From Streptomyces katrae (GTDB lineage: Bacteria > Actinomycetota > Actinomycetes > Streptomycetales > Streptomycetaceae), in the NCBI RefSeq assembly GCF_002028425.1, contig NZ_CP020042.1, forward strand, positions 2,356,001 to 2,420,000: a stretch of DNA of 64,000 nt. Reading direction: 5' to 3'. The notes under the pieces are model-generated. The model saw only the letters and a list, made by a program, of their open reading frames with translations, ran no database searches and was not told the DNA's origin. Of the stretch, positions 21,559-28,765 are shown in pieces (position 1 is the stretch's first letter; every line of letters begins with the position of its first letter). The translations under genes and the position numbers were made by a program.

Positions 21559-22287
21559 ATGCCGATTCTGAAGTACGAACAGATCGCGGAGAGCCTGCGC
21601 CGCCGGATCGCCGACGGCGAATTCGGGCCCGGCGCCCTGCTGCCGTCCAGCCGGGACCTGTGCGAACAGTGGGCCGTCTCGCGAGCCACCGCCGTCAAGG
21701 CCATGGACGTCCTGCGGGCCGACGGTCTCGTGGTGCCGCACCAGGGGCGCGGATTCTCGGTGGCGGAAACCCCCGTGGCGCGGCCGGCGGGCAACCGGGG
21801 TGCGGGAACCAGCCGGATCCAGGGAGGCATGCCGTTCAGGCGGATCGGTGCGCCGGAGATGCTGGTGCCGCCTTCGCATATCGCCGACGCGCTCGGCCTG
21901 GAATCCGGCGCACGGGCCCTGCACCGCGCCCGGCTGACGCTGATCGACGACAACCACCCCCACTCGTACACCGCAGCCTGGTTCCCGCCGGACATCGCGG
22001 AGGCGTGCCCGCGTCTGCACCAGGGCGGCCCGATCGCGGAGGGGACCACGCACTACGTCCGCCGCACCACTGGGCGCGGCCCCGTACAGGGCTTGGACGT
22101 CACCACGGTCCGGCTGGCCACCAGCAGTGAGGCCGAACACCTCCAGGTGAAACGGCCCTGCGCGGTGGCCGTCGTTCTGCACACCGCCTATGACCAGGAC
22201 GGGAAGCAACTGGTCTGCGAGGAGGGTGTTACGCCATCCGGGTTGTGGGAGCGCACCGACAACTACACGATGGGCCAAGGGGATTGA
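21559..22287 (+). CDS. GntR family regulator with UTRA (HutC-type) domain
   Basis: A 242-residue regulator from ATG 21559. Residues 1-75 are a winged helix (YEQIAESLRRRIADGEFGPG, SRDLCEQWAVSRATAVKAMD, LVVPHQGRGFSV), and ~90-240 form the UTRA ligand-binding fold (ARALHRARLTLIDDNHPHSYTA, ending GVTPSGLWERTDNYTM). GntR/HutC proteins repress when unliganded. It starts the group of small genes and XRE/TPR genes that follows, and palindromes with an ACCGGTC core lie on both sides, suggesting autoregulation and control of the small pair downstream. In Streptomyces such GntR proteins often sit in plasmid-derived loci; nothing else here proves that origin. Confidence 0.88.
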   Translation: MPILKYEQIAESLRRRIADGEFGPGALLPSSRDLCEQWAVSRATAVKAMDVLRADGLVVPHQGRGFSVAETPVARPAGNRGAGTSRIQGGMPFRRIGAPEMLVPPSHIADALGLESGARALHRARLTLIDDNHPHSYTAAWFPPDIAEACPRLHQGGPIAEGTTHYVRRTTGRGPVQGLDVTTVRLATSSEAEHLQVKRPCAVAVVLHTAYDQDGKQLVCEEGVTPSGLWERTDNYTMGQGD

Positions 22288-22311
22288 CTGGACCGGTGGA
22301 CCGGTCCAGTC
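22286..22311. promoter_or_regulatory. Perfect palindrome after gntR: operator or terminator
   Basis: GACTGGACCGG (22286-22296) pairs perfectly with CCGGTCCAGTC (22301-22311), loop TGGA. It overlaps the gntR stop. The core is close to TGACCGGTCA upstream of gntR, so an operator for the next transcription unit is more likely than a simple terminator. Confidence 0.55.
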
Positions 22312-22476
22312 TGGTGCGCACGGCGGGACGCACACAGCGTGAGCGCCCCGCCACCTTCCCGGGTCTCAGCCGCTGCACAAGCTGACCCGGGCTCCCTCGC
22401 GCAACGGTCCGCGGGTCCTCACCTTCATGCCGCCCCCGCGGCCCGATGCGTTCCCCTCTCGGAGAGGAGCACCACC

Positions 22477-22659
22477 GTGAGCACCTCCGAACTCCCGCGC
22501 CGCAAGCCCGGAGCCAGCGGACGCGCCGTCGCCATACAGGAACCGTCCCCCGGGGCGCCGAGCCGGGCGCTGCGCGTCCGCGCGGCCGGCGGCTGGGAGA
22601 AGTTCATGCGCCGCGCCGATTTTCTCGAAGGCGGTGACCGTGTCCCGTCCCGGCCGTGA
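22477..22659 (+). CDS. Small protein A1 (60 residues), unknown
   Basis: GTG 22477 follows GGAGAGGAGC at good spacing. The product has a basic, disordered N-terminus and a short helix near the end, RVRAAGGWEKFMRRADFLEG. The same L..RA..GW..F pattern ends the small protein at 25158-25331, and both are followed by an overlapping ~80-residue gene, so I treat them as paralogous pairs. It is not recognised as a named family. It overlaps the next gene by 26 bases. Confidence 0.55.
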   Translation: MSTSELPRRKPGASGRAVAIQEPSPGAPSRALRVRAAGGWEKFMRRADFLEGGDRVPSRP

Positions 22660-22867
22660 CCGCCAGCGCCAGACGATCCCCGGCTGGGTCACCGAGGGGA
22701 CCGCCATCACCGATCCCCTCGAAGGCCGTAACGGCATCGTGCAGTGGATCGGCGAGTGGGAGGATCCCCAGACCCGCGTCGTCATGGCCAACGCGGTGTT
22801 CGTCCGCCCTCCCGGCGGCGGCAGGGAGTGGGTGGTCAAGGACCCCTCCAGCCTCGAACGGGCCTGA
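22634..22867 (+). CDS. Small protein B1 (77 residues), unknown
   Basis: Starts at GTG 22634 (GTG 22640 also possible). Predicted small beta protein: IPGWVTEGTAITDPLEG, IVQWIGEWEDPQTRVVMA, FVRPPGGGREW. It resembles the 85-residue protein at 25324-25581 in having an acidic turn with EG, a D..T step, an A-x-(V/I)-R strand and GREF/GREW near the end. It overlaps both its upstream and its downstream partner, suggesting coupled translation. Possible roles include a small partner or antagonist of the regulators nearby; no direct evidence. Confidence 0.55.
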   Translation: MTVSRPGRDRQRQTIPGWVTEGTAITDPLEGRNGIVQWIGEWEDPQTRVVMANAVFVRPPGGGREWVVKDPSSLERA

Positions 22868-23790
22868 CCCCGCAGACTGCCGCGCCGCCTCACGCCATCC
22901 GAAGGGACCGCCTCTCCCGCGCCTGGTCCGCCCGCCACTCGGCCCCCGACCACCGCGAGGTCGTCGGCGCGCTGCTACCCGGCCTGATCCGGGACGCGCA
23001 GGCCTCCGTCCGCGAGGCCGAAACGGTCGCCGACCGCAAAGCGGCACAAGCCCGCCTGGCGGAGACCTACTTCCTCGCGCAGTTCTTCTGCGCCTACCAG
23101 CCCGACGCCCCCCTGGTCTGGCGGGTCGCCGAACGCGGCATGACAGCGGCCCAGGACTCGGAGGACCCGCACGCCATCGGCCTGGCGGCCTGGCTCACCA
23201 CCCAGGCCCACCGCGACAGTGCCCACTACGAGGCCGCCGACGCCGTCACCCTCGAAACCCTCCGCTACCTGACCCCGCTCCTCCCCGACGCCACCGCAGA
23301 CGTACGGGCCGTGGCAGGCGCACTCACCGCCGAAGCCGGCCTGACGGCGGCCCGGCGCGGCGAAACCGGGACCGCCTGGCACCACTGGGAGCAGGCCCGC
23401 CTCCTGACGGAAACCCTTCCCCCCGCCTACTTCCACCCGGTCACGAGCTTCTCCCGGGCGGTCATCGGCGCCCACGCCGTCACCGTGGCCGTGGAACTCC
23501 ACGCGGGCGGCGAATCAGTCCGCCAGTCCGCCCGCGCCGAGGCCGAGACGATCCCCTCCCGCCCCCGACGGGCCCGTCACCGCATCGAACAGGCCCGCGC
23601 CTACCACCTGGACGCCCAGCCCGACGTAGCCCTGGCCACGCTCGCCCAGGCCCACGAAACAGCCTCCGACACCGTCCGCTACAACGGCTACGCCCGCAGG
23701 ATCATCCTGGAAGAAACAGAAGCCAAATCCCCCTCCCGCCGCCGCCGAGCCTCCGACCTGGCAGCCCACCTGGGCCTCCTCACTGCCTGA
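22828..23790 (+). CDS. TPR-type regulator-like protein lacking a DNA-binding domain
   Basis: The reading frame holds ~290 residues of helical TPR-like repeats (AETYFLAQFFCAYQ, ERGMTAAQDSEDPHAIGLAAW, RGETGTAWHHWEQARLL, RRARHRIEQARAYH, ASDTVRYNGYARRIILEE) as in the C-terminal part of Streptomyces XRE-TPR regulators. The N-terminal helix-turn-helix expected in that family is absent: upstream, the frame is overlapped by the small protein B1 gene. GTG 22828 after GGCAGGGA is the most plausible start (320 residues); GTG 22744 is another. It is either a 5'-truncated remnant or a stand-alone sensor partner. Confidence 0.5.
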   Translation: MGGQGPLQPRTGLTPQTAAPPHAIRRDRLSRAWSARHSAPDHREVVGALLPGLIRDAQASVREAETVADRKAAQARLAETYFLAQFFCAYQPDAPLVWRVAERGMTAAQDSEDPHAIGLAAWLTTQAHRDSAHYEAADAVTLETLRYLTPLLPDATADVRAVAGALTAEAGLTAARRGETGTAWHHWEQARLLTETLPPAYFHPVTSFSRAVIGAHAVTVAVELHAGGESVRQSARAEAETIPSRPRRARHRIEQARAYHLDAQPDVALATLAQAHETASDTVRYNGYARRIILEETEAKSPSRRRRASDLAAHLGLLTA

Positions 23791-23793
23791 GCA

Positions 23794-23819
23794 GGCACCG
23801 GCCCGAAGGGCCCGTGGCC
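23794..23819 (+). terminator. Possible hairpin between TPR and XRE genes
   Basis: GGCACCGGCCC (23794-23804) and GGGCCCGTGGCC (23808-23819) form an imperfect stem around GAA. A TAGTGT -10-like element at 23826-23831 could drive the next gene. Confidence 0.4.
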
Positions 23820-23862
23820 TCCGGATAGTGTTTCCGGTGTCGAGTCAGAACGGAGCACCAGC

Positions 23863-25047
23863 ATGCACGCTCTCCCGCACGACCACACCGGCGCACGCAT
23901 CAAGCGCCTCCGCCTGCAGCACGGCCTCACCCAGAAGGCGCTCTCCGATCTCTCCCAAGTCCCGTACTCCACCCTGACGAAGGCGGAGCAGGGCGTGAAG
24001 CCGGCGTCGCCGTATGTCATCGCCCAGGTCGCCCGGGCCCTCCGTGTCGACGTCGCCACGGTCCTCGGCCAGCCGTACGCCGCCGAACTCCGCGAGGACC
24101 AATTGGACGTCCTCGTACAGCCGATCCGCGAAGCCCTGGACGTGTACGACCTCGGCGCCGACCCCGAGATCACCCCGCGCCCTCATCAACTCCTCTCCGA
24201 CGACGCCGAATCGCTCCTCATCGCCGTCCGGGCGGGAGAGATCAAGCGGGCGGCCGCCGCCGTTCCCGGCCTCATCCTGGAGGCCACCACCTCCGCACAC
24301 GCGGCACCCGGCCACGAACGCTGGCTCCTGCTGGCCAGCACCTACCGGACCGCCTACGACGTCGCCACCAAACTGGGCTACGGCGACCTGGCGACCATCG
24401 CTCTGGCCCGCATGGACTGGGCCGCCGAACGAGCCTCCAGCGCCGCCCTCGGCGGCATCTACCGGTACATGCGCGCCCTCACCTACCTCCGCGACGGCCA
24501 ATACCGCACCGGCCAGCGCCTCACCGCCCTGGGCCTGAGCCTTCTGGAGCAGGCCGACCCGGGCCAGGAGCGTGAGGTAGTGACGGGCCAACTGCACCTC
24601 GGCGCGTCGGTCATGGCCGGCCGCTCCAAGGACAGGGCGACCGCCGAGGTCCACCTGTCCGAGGCCGAGCGGATCGCCACGCGCACCGGCGAAGCACCCA
24701 CCATGCACTACCTGTCCTTCGGCCCCACCAACGTGAAGGTCCATCGGGTGAGCGTCCTGGCCGAGCTGGACGAGTACGGCGACGCCGCACGAACCGGTCG
24801 CTCCCTCCAGATCCCACAGGACTGGCCAAAGTCAAGAAAGGCCCACCATTACGCCGAGCTCGCGCGAGCACACCTCTGGACCGGCGATCTGGACGCCTCG
24901 TTCGACAACCTGCTCCGCGCCCGGAAGGCCGCCCCGCAGCAGGCGCGCTACCACCAGACGGTGAGAGACACCTACACCGGCCTGGAGGCCGCTCGCCGCC
25001 AGCTGCCCGACAGCTTCCTCTCCTACGGCACCTGGCTGGGTGTCTAG
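23863..25047 (+). CDS. XRE family regulator with C-terminal TPR region
   Basis: A 394-residue protein from ATG 23863. The helix-turn-helix is at residues ~10-65 (GARIKRLRLQHGLTQKALSD, VPYSTLTKAEQGVKPASPYV, VARALRV), then a linker and about 280 residues of TPR-like helices to the end. The architecture is that of Streptomyces Xre regulators that sense a peptide or small protein, often encoded next door. Adjacent here are small protein pairs on both sides and an HTH-less TPR protein. A good hairpin separates it from the downstream small pair, so that pair may be transcribed separately. Confidence 0.85.
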   Translation: MHALPHDHTGARIKRLRLQHGLTQKALSDLSQVPYSTLTKAEQGVKPASPYVIAQVARALRVDVATVLGQPYAAELREDQLDVLVQPIREALDVYDLGADPEITPRPHQLLSDDAESLLIAVRAGEIKRAAAAVPGLILEATTSAHAAPGHERWLLLASTYRTAYDVATKLGYGDLATIALARMDWAAERASSAALGGIYRYMRALTYLRDGQYRTGQRLTALGLSLLEQADPGQEREVVTGQLHLGASVMAGRSKDRATAEVHLSEAERIATRTGEAPTMHYLSFGPTNVKVHRVSVLAELDEYGDAARTGRSLQIPQDWPKSRKAHHYAELARAHLWTGDLDASFDNLLRARKAAPQQARYHQTVRDTYTGLEAARRQLPDSFLSYGTWLGV

Positions 25048-25066
25048 CAGCACCCTGTAAGGCCCT

Positions 25067-25102
25067 GGCCCCGACTATCACCAACGCGTGTCAGTCGGGG
25101 CC
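25067..25102 (+). terminator. Terminator after the XRE-TPR gene
   Basis: GGCCCCGACT (25067-25076) pairs perfectly with AGTCGGGGCC (25093-25102) over a 16-base loop, followed by TTCTC. It is 56 bases before the next small gene and could also act as an attenuator for it. Confidence 0.75.
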
Positions 25103-25157
25103 TTCTCACACCCCCACTCTGGTCACCTCATCCGCTGACAACGGCAGGGAGTGGCCC

Positions 25158-25331
25158 ATGACCAGCCACATCACACACAGCTGCGCCCGCAAGGCGCCTA
25201 GTTCCGAAACCTCAGACAATCCCTCGACCCGTGTGACGGTCATAGACACCCCCGGCACCGACCTGCTCACCCGCGCCCGCACCGGCTGGCAGCGCTTCCT
25301 CGACACCTTCGAGGAGCCACCCCATGAGTAA
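25158..25331 (+). CDS. Small protein A2 (57 residues), unknown
   Basis: ATG 25158 lies after GGCAGGGAGTGG. The product is polar with a C-terminal helix LLTRARTGWQRFLDTFEE like that of small protein A1. The stop is reached 8 bases into the next gene (ATGAGTAA), a tight translational coupling. The gene is too short for routine calls, but the coupling and the repeated arrangement argue that it is real. Confidence 0.55.
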   Translation: MTSHITHSCARKAPSSETSDNPSTRVTVIDTPGTDLLTRARTGWQRFLDTFEEPPHE

Positions 25332-25581
25332 CCAGTACGAGTACGTCCCCCACCGCCTCCTGCGCCGCCGCGTCCGCGACATCGCTTCCGGCGTCGAAGG
25401 GGAGCTGATGGCCGTGATCAACGAGAACGTCTCGGACTCGGACACCTACGAGCACTGGATGGAACTGGCGTACATCCGGAACGCCTCCGGCCGCGAATTC
25501 ACGACCGCCGTCGCCAACGTCCAGCCCGCCTATGAACAACCCCAGACGGCCGACAGCCGCCGAAACGAGCGGAGCGCGTAG
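25324..25581 (+). CDS. Small protein B2 (85 residues), unknown
   Basis: ATG 25324 overlaps the previous stop. The product reads YEYVPHRLLRRRVRDIASG, VEGELMAVINENVSDSD, MELAYIRNASGREFTTAV; overall it resembles small protein B1 in size and order of motifs. The final ~14 codons lie inside the first copy of a 53-bp direct repeat (25541-25593), so the true C-terminus may have been altered by a rearrangement there. Confidence 0.55.
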   Translation: MSNQYEYVPHRLLRRRVRDIASGVEGELMAVINENVSDSDTYEHWMELAYIRNASGREFTTAVANVQPAYEQPQTADSRRNERSA

Positions 25582-25698
25582 CGATCTGTCGCGCCTGGGG
25601 GCTCCGCACAGGCCGATGTGTTCGTCATTTGCCGCAGGTACCAGCCCCAGACGACCGCCGGACGCCGAGACGGGAGAAGCGCGTAGCGATCTGTCGCG
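25541..25698. repeat. 53-bp direct repeat, two copies 105 bases apart
   Basis: Copies at 25541-25593 and 25646-25698 match at 45 of 53 positions without gaps; the last 21 bases are identical (25573-25593 and 25678-25698). The first copy includes the stop of small protein B2. Confidence 0.85.
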
Positions 25699-25813
25699 GG
25701 CGGCGGCGCCGCTTGCCGCTGATGTCGACCCGGATGCCAGGCGAGGCGGCCCCCGACCTACCCGCCTCATCGCTGAGGGAGCCGGATGGTCAAGGTAGGA
25801 CCGTGCCGTCCTT

Positions 25814-25964
25814 TTGGGGGTTTCCCGGCAGTCCTTGTCTTTCCGGGGCGGGCTGTTCTGTCAAGGGTCGCCGGAGGCGATCGCGAAGCGACGCGACCGG
25901 AGGGAGCGCCCTTGACAGGGCGGCCCGAACCGGAAGGACAGTGGGACTGACGGGAAACCCCCAA
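25814..25964. repeat. Very long inverted repeat (54/56-base arms, 41-base loop)
   Basis: Left arm 25814-25867 and right arm 25909-25964 are complementary except for 8 mismatches and a 2-base gap; several mismatches would be G-U pairs in RNA. The arms start TTGGGGGTTTCCCG and end CTGTCAAGGG. The loop has its own small stems (TCGCC/GGCGA). It is far larger than an ordinary terminator; candidates are a MITE-like element or a structured RNA. Confidence 0.8.
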
Positions 25965-26082
25965 CCCTTCTCTGAGACCGCCCGGCCGGCGCACCCGGGG
26001 AGGCGGGTGGGCAAGCACCGCTGGGCCTCAGCCCCTCGAGGGGGAGATGGCGAGCCCGCACCGCGAGGACCCGAAACCGCGA

Positions 26083-26128
26083 CCCCCACCCCCCCACCCC
26101 ACCCCACCCCACCGCCCCAACCACCCCC
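26083..26128 (-). other. G-rich tract in the malR1 3' region (possible G-quadruplex)
   Basis: Directly after the malR1 stop, the coding strand reads runs of 4-7 G separated by one to a few bases (GGGGTGGGGTGGGGTGGGG and more). This satisfies the usual four-run G4 pattern several times over. Confidence 0.6.
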
Positions 26129-27127
26129 CTACCCCGGCCCCGTCGACCCCCGGACCACCAGCTCCGGCTGGAACACGTACTCCGTCCGCTGGACCGGTGT
26201 CCCCGCCACCGCCTCCAGCAGCGCCCCCACCGCCGCCGTGGCCATCGCGCGCACCGGCTGGCGGACCGTCGTCAGCGGCGGGTCCGTGAAGGCGATCAGC
26301 GGGGAGTCGTCGAAGCCGACCACCGAGACGTCCTCCGGGACCCGCAGCCCCCGTTCCCGGGCGGCCCGTATGACGCCCAGCGCCATCATGTCGCTCGCGC
26401 ACACCACCCCCGTGCAGCCCCGCTCCAGCAGGGCGATGCCCGCCGCGTGGCCCCCCTCGACGGTGAACAGGGTGCGCTGGACCAGCCCCTCCTCCTCGGC
26501 CCCCGGCCTCGCCGCCAGGAAGCCCTGCTCCTTGCGGGCCGACGGCACGTACCGCGTCGGCCCGATGGCCAGCCCGATCCTGCGGTGCCCCAGCTCCTCC
26601 AGGTGCCGCACGGCCATGTCCGCCGCCGCCCGGTCGTCCGGAGAGACGAACGGCGCCTGCACGTGCTCGTTGAAGCCGTTCACCATCACGAACGGAACCC
26701 CGCGCGCCGCCAGCCGCTGGTACCGCGCCGGATCCGCCGTCGCATCCGCGTGCAGACCGGACAGGAAGACGATGCCGGTGACCCCCCGCTCCTCCAGCTG
26801 CTCGACGAGCTCGTCCTCGGTCGCCCCGCCCGGCGTCTGCGTGCACAGCACGGGCGTGTACCCGTGCCCGGCCAGCGCCTGCTCGATGACCTGCGCGAAC
26901 GCCGGAAAAATCGGGTTGGTCAGCTCCGGAATGAGCAGCCCCACCAGCCCGTTGCTCCGCCGCTTGAGCCGCACCGGCCGCTCGTAGCCCAGCAGGTCCA
27001 TGGCGGCCAGCACCCGGTGCCGGGTGCCGGCCGCCACGCCCGCCTTGCCGTTGAGCACACGGCTGACGGTCGCCTCGCTGACCTGGGCCTGCGAGGCGAT
27101 GTCCGTCAGCCGCAACGGGGAACTCAC
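26129..27127 (-). CDS. malR: LacI family maltose regulator (first copy)
   Basis: A 332-residue repressor. GTG 27127 is taken as the start because it overlaps the aglA stop (GTGA); GTG 27139 would add four codons. The N-terminus reads LRLTDIASQAQVSEATVSRVLNG, the LacI headpiece, followed by a periplasmic-binding-like sensor domain with LVGLLIPELTNPIFPAF and GFDDSPLIAFTDPPLTTVRQP. It is closely similar along its whole length to the repressor at 34019 but is about 12 residues shorter around residue 190. It is the last gene of malEFG-aglA-malR, so autoregulation is likely. The G-rich tract follows its stop. Confidence 0.88.
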   Translation of the reverse strand: MSSPLRLTDIASQAQVSEATVSRVLNGKAGVAAGTRHRVLAAMDLLGYERPVRLKRRSNGLVGLLIPELTNPIFPAFAQVIEQALAGHGYTPVLCTQTPGGATEDELVEQLEERGVTGIVFLSGLHADATADPARYQRLAARGVPFVMVNGFNEHVQAPFVSPDDRAAADMAVRHLEELGHRRIGLAIGPTRYVPSARKEQGFLAARPGAEEEGLVQRTLFTVEGGHAAGIALLERGCTGVVCASDMMALGVIRAARERGLRVPEDVSVVGFDDSPLIAFTDPPLTTVRQPVRAMATAAVGALLEAVAGTPVQRTEYVFQPELVVRGSTGPG

Positions 27128-28713
27128 CCCTGCCACCACACAGCGGTGTCAGCGGGAAGGACGTCGGGGTCGCCAACGGCACCGCTCGCGAGCAGAACAG
27201 CACCCGCCGCCGGTATCCGCACGTCCTCCCCCGTCGTATTGACGGTGCACACGAACGCCCCCCGCCGGAAGGCCAGCACGCCCTCGGGCGCCTCCAGCCA
27301 CTCCACCGCGTCCCCGGCCCCCAGATCCGCATGCTCCCGCCGGATCCGCAGCGCCGCACGGTAGAGCTCCAGCGTCGACCCCGCGTCCCCGGTCTGCGCC
27401 TCCACGCTCAGCCCGGCCCACTCCGCGGGCTGCGGCAGCCAGCTGCCCCCCGCCCCGAACCCGTACGGGGCGGTGTCCCCCGACCACGGGATCGGCACCC
27501 GGCAGCCGTCGCGCAGCCCGTCCTGGCCGTTCGCCTTGAAGAACGAGGGGTCCTGGCGCACCTCGTCCGGCAGGTCGACGACCTCCGGCAGCCCCAGCTC
27601 CTCCCCCTGGTACACGTACGCCGACCCGGGCAGCGCCAGCATCAGCAGTGCGGCCGCCCGCGCCCGCGCCAGGCTCCCGAACCGCGTCCGGTGGCGGACC
27701 ACGTCGTGGTTGGACAGCACCCAGGTGGTCGGCGCGCCCACGGGCCGCATGGCGTCCAGCGACTCGTCCACGGCGGCCCGCAACGCAGCCGCGTCCCAAC
27801 CGGTCGTCAGATAGTGGAAGTTGAACGCCTGGTGCAGCTCGTCCCGCCGCACGTACAAAGCAGTACGGGCCACACTCGGCGCCCACGCCTCGGCGACCCC
27901 GATCCGCTCGCCGGCGTACTCGTCCAGCACCTTCCGCCAGGACCGGTAGATCTCGTGGACCCCGTCCTGGTCGAAGAAGGGCAGCACCTGGTTGCCCAGC
28001 AGCTTCAGCTGCTCGTCACGCCCCAGGTCGGGCAGCCCGGCCGCCTTCACCAGCCCATGCGCGACATCGATCCGGAACCCGTCCACCCCCAGGTCCAGCC
28101 AGAACCGCAGCACGGACCGGAACTCGTCCTGCACGGCCGGGTGTTCCCAGTTGAAGTCGGGCTGCTCGGGAGCGAACAGATGGAGGTACCACTCCCCGTC
28201 CTCGACCCGCGTCCACGCGGGGCCGCCGAAGATCGACTCCCAGTCGTTCGGCGGCTCCTCTCCCGCCTCGCCCTTCCCCGGGCGGAAGTGGAAGCGCTCG
28301 CGCAGCGGGGTCCCCGGACCTTCCCGCAGCGCCTGCTTGAACCATTCGTGCTGGTCGGAGCAGTGGTTGGGAACGAGGTCCACGATGATCCGCAGGTCCA
28401 GCGCGTGCGCTTCGCGGATGACGGCGTCGGCGTCGTGCAGGGTGCCGAACATGGGGTCGATGGCCCGGTAGTCGGCGACGTCGTAGCCGGCGTCGGCCTG
28501 CGGGGAGGCGTAGAAGGGGCTCAGCCAGACGGCGTCGACGCCCAGCTCCTTGAGGTAGGGCAGTCTGCCGCGGATGCCCTCGAGGTCCCCCATGCCGTCC
28601 CCGTTGGAGTCGGCGAAGCTGCGCGGATAGACCTGGTAGATCACCGCGTCTCTCCACCAGCCGGACCGGGTCCCGGTCGGGGTGGGGAGGGCGTCGGCGA
28701 GGTGCTGGGTCAT
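27124..28713 (-). CDS. aglA: GH13 alpha-glucosidase
   Basis: A 529-residue cytoplasmic enzyme from ATG 28713, after AAGGACACC; an ATG-like start 11 codons earlier is less likely. GH13_30-type motifs: WWRDAVIYQVYPRSFADSNG near the start, DLVPNH (~115), nucleophile Asp in DGFRIDVAHG (~205), acid Glu in GVAEAWAP (~265) and LSNHDVVRH (~325). No signal peptide. It hydrolyses maltose and maltodextrins taken in by MalEFG. It begins 52 bases after malG and overlaps malR by 4 bases. Its paralogue aglA2 lies at 32208. Confidence 0.92.
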   Translation of the reverse strand: MTQHLADALPTPTGTRSGWWRDAVIYQVYPRSFADSNGDGMGDLEGIRGRLPYLKELGVDAVWLSPFYASPQADAGYDVADYRAIDPMFGTLHDADAVIREAHALDLRIIVDLVPNHCSDQHEWFKQALREGPGTPLRERFHFRPGKGEAGEEPPNDWESIFGGPAWTRVEDGEWYLHLFAPEQPDFNWEHPAVQDEFRSVLRFWLDLGVDGFRIDVAHGLVKAAGLPDLGRDEQLKLLGNQVLPFFDQDGVHEIYRSWRKVLDEYAGERIGVAEAWAPSVARTALYVRRDELHQAFNFHYLTTGWDAAALRAAVDESLDAMRPVGAPTTWVLSNHDVVRHRTRFGSLARARAAALLMLALPGSAYVYQGEELGLPEVVDLPDEVRQDPSFFKANGQDGLRDGCRVPIPWSGDTAPYGFGAGGSWLPQPAEWAGLSVEAQTGDAGSTLELYRAALRIRREHADLGAGDAVEWLEAPEGVLAFRRGAFVCTVNTTGEDVRIPAAGAVLLASGAVGDPDVLPADTAVWWQG

Positions 28714-28765
28714 GGTGTCCTTGGAGAGGTCGGGCCGGTGGAACACAGGAACGGGCGCCGGGTGG

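Larger units (their letters stand above)
25582..26128. other. 547-base gene-free interval with repeats, palindrome and G-rich tract
   Basis: Contains the second half of the 53-bp direct repeat, a ~150-base palindrome (25814-25964) and a C-rich run next to the malR1 stop. No frame here has protein-like composition. It looks like a former insertion or recombination site between the regulatory island and the maltose cluster. Confidence 0.6.

Noticed and set aside
25814..25964. Insertion sequence with transposase
   Set aside because: The loop is only 41 bases and no transposase-like frame exists nearby.
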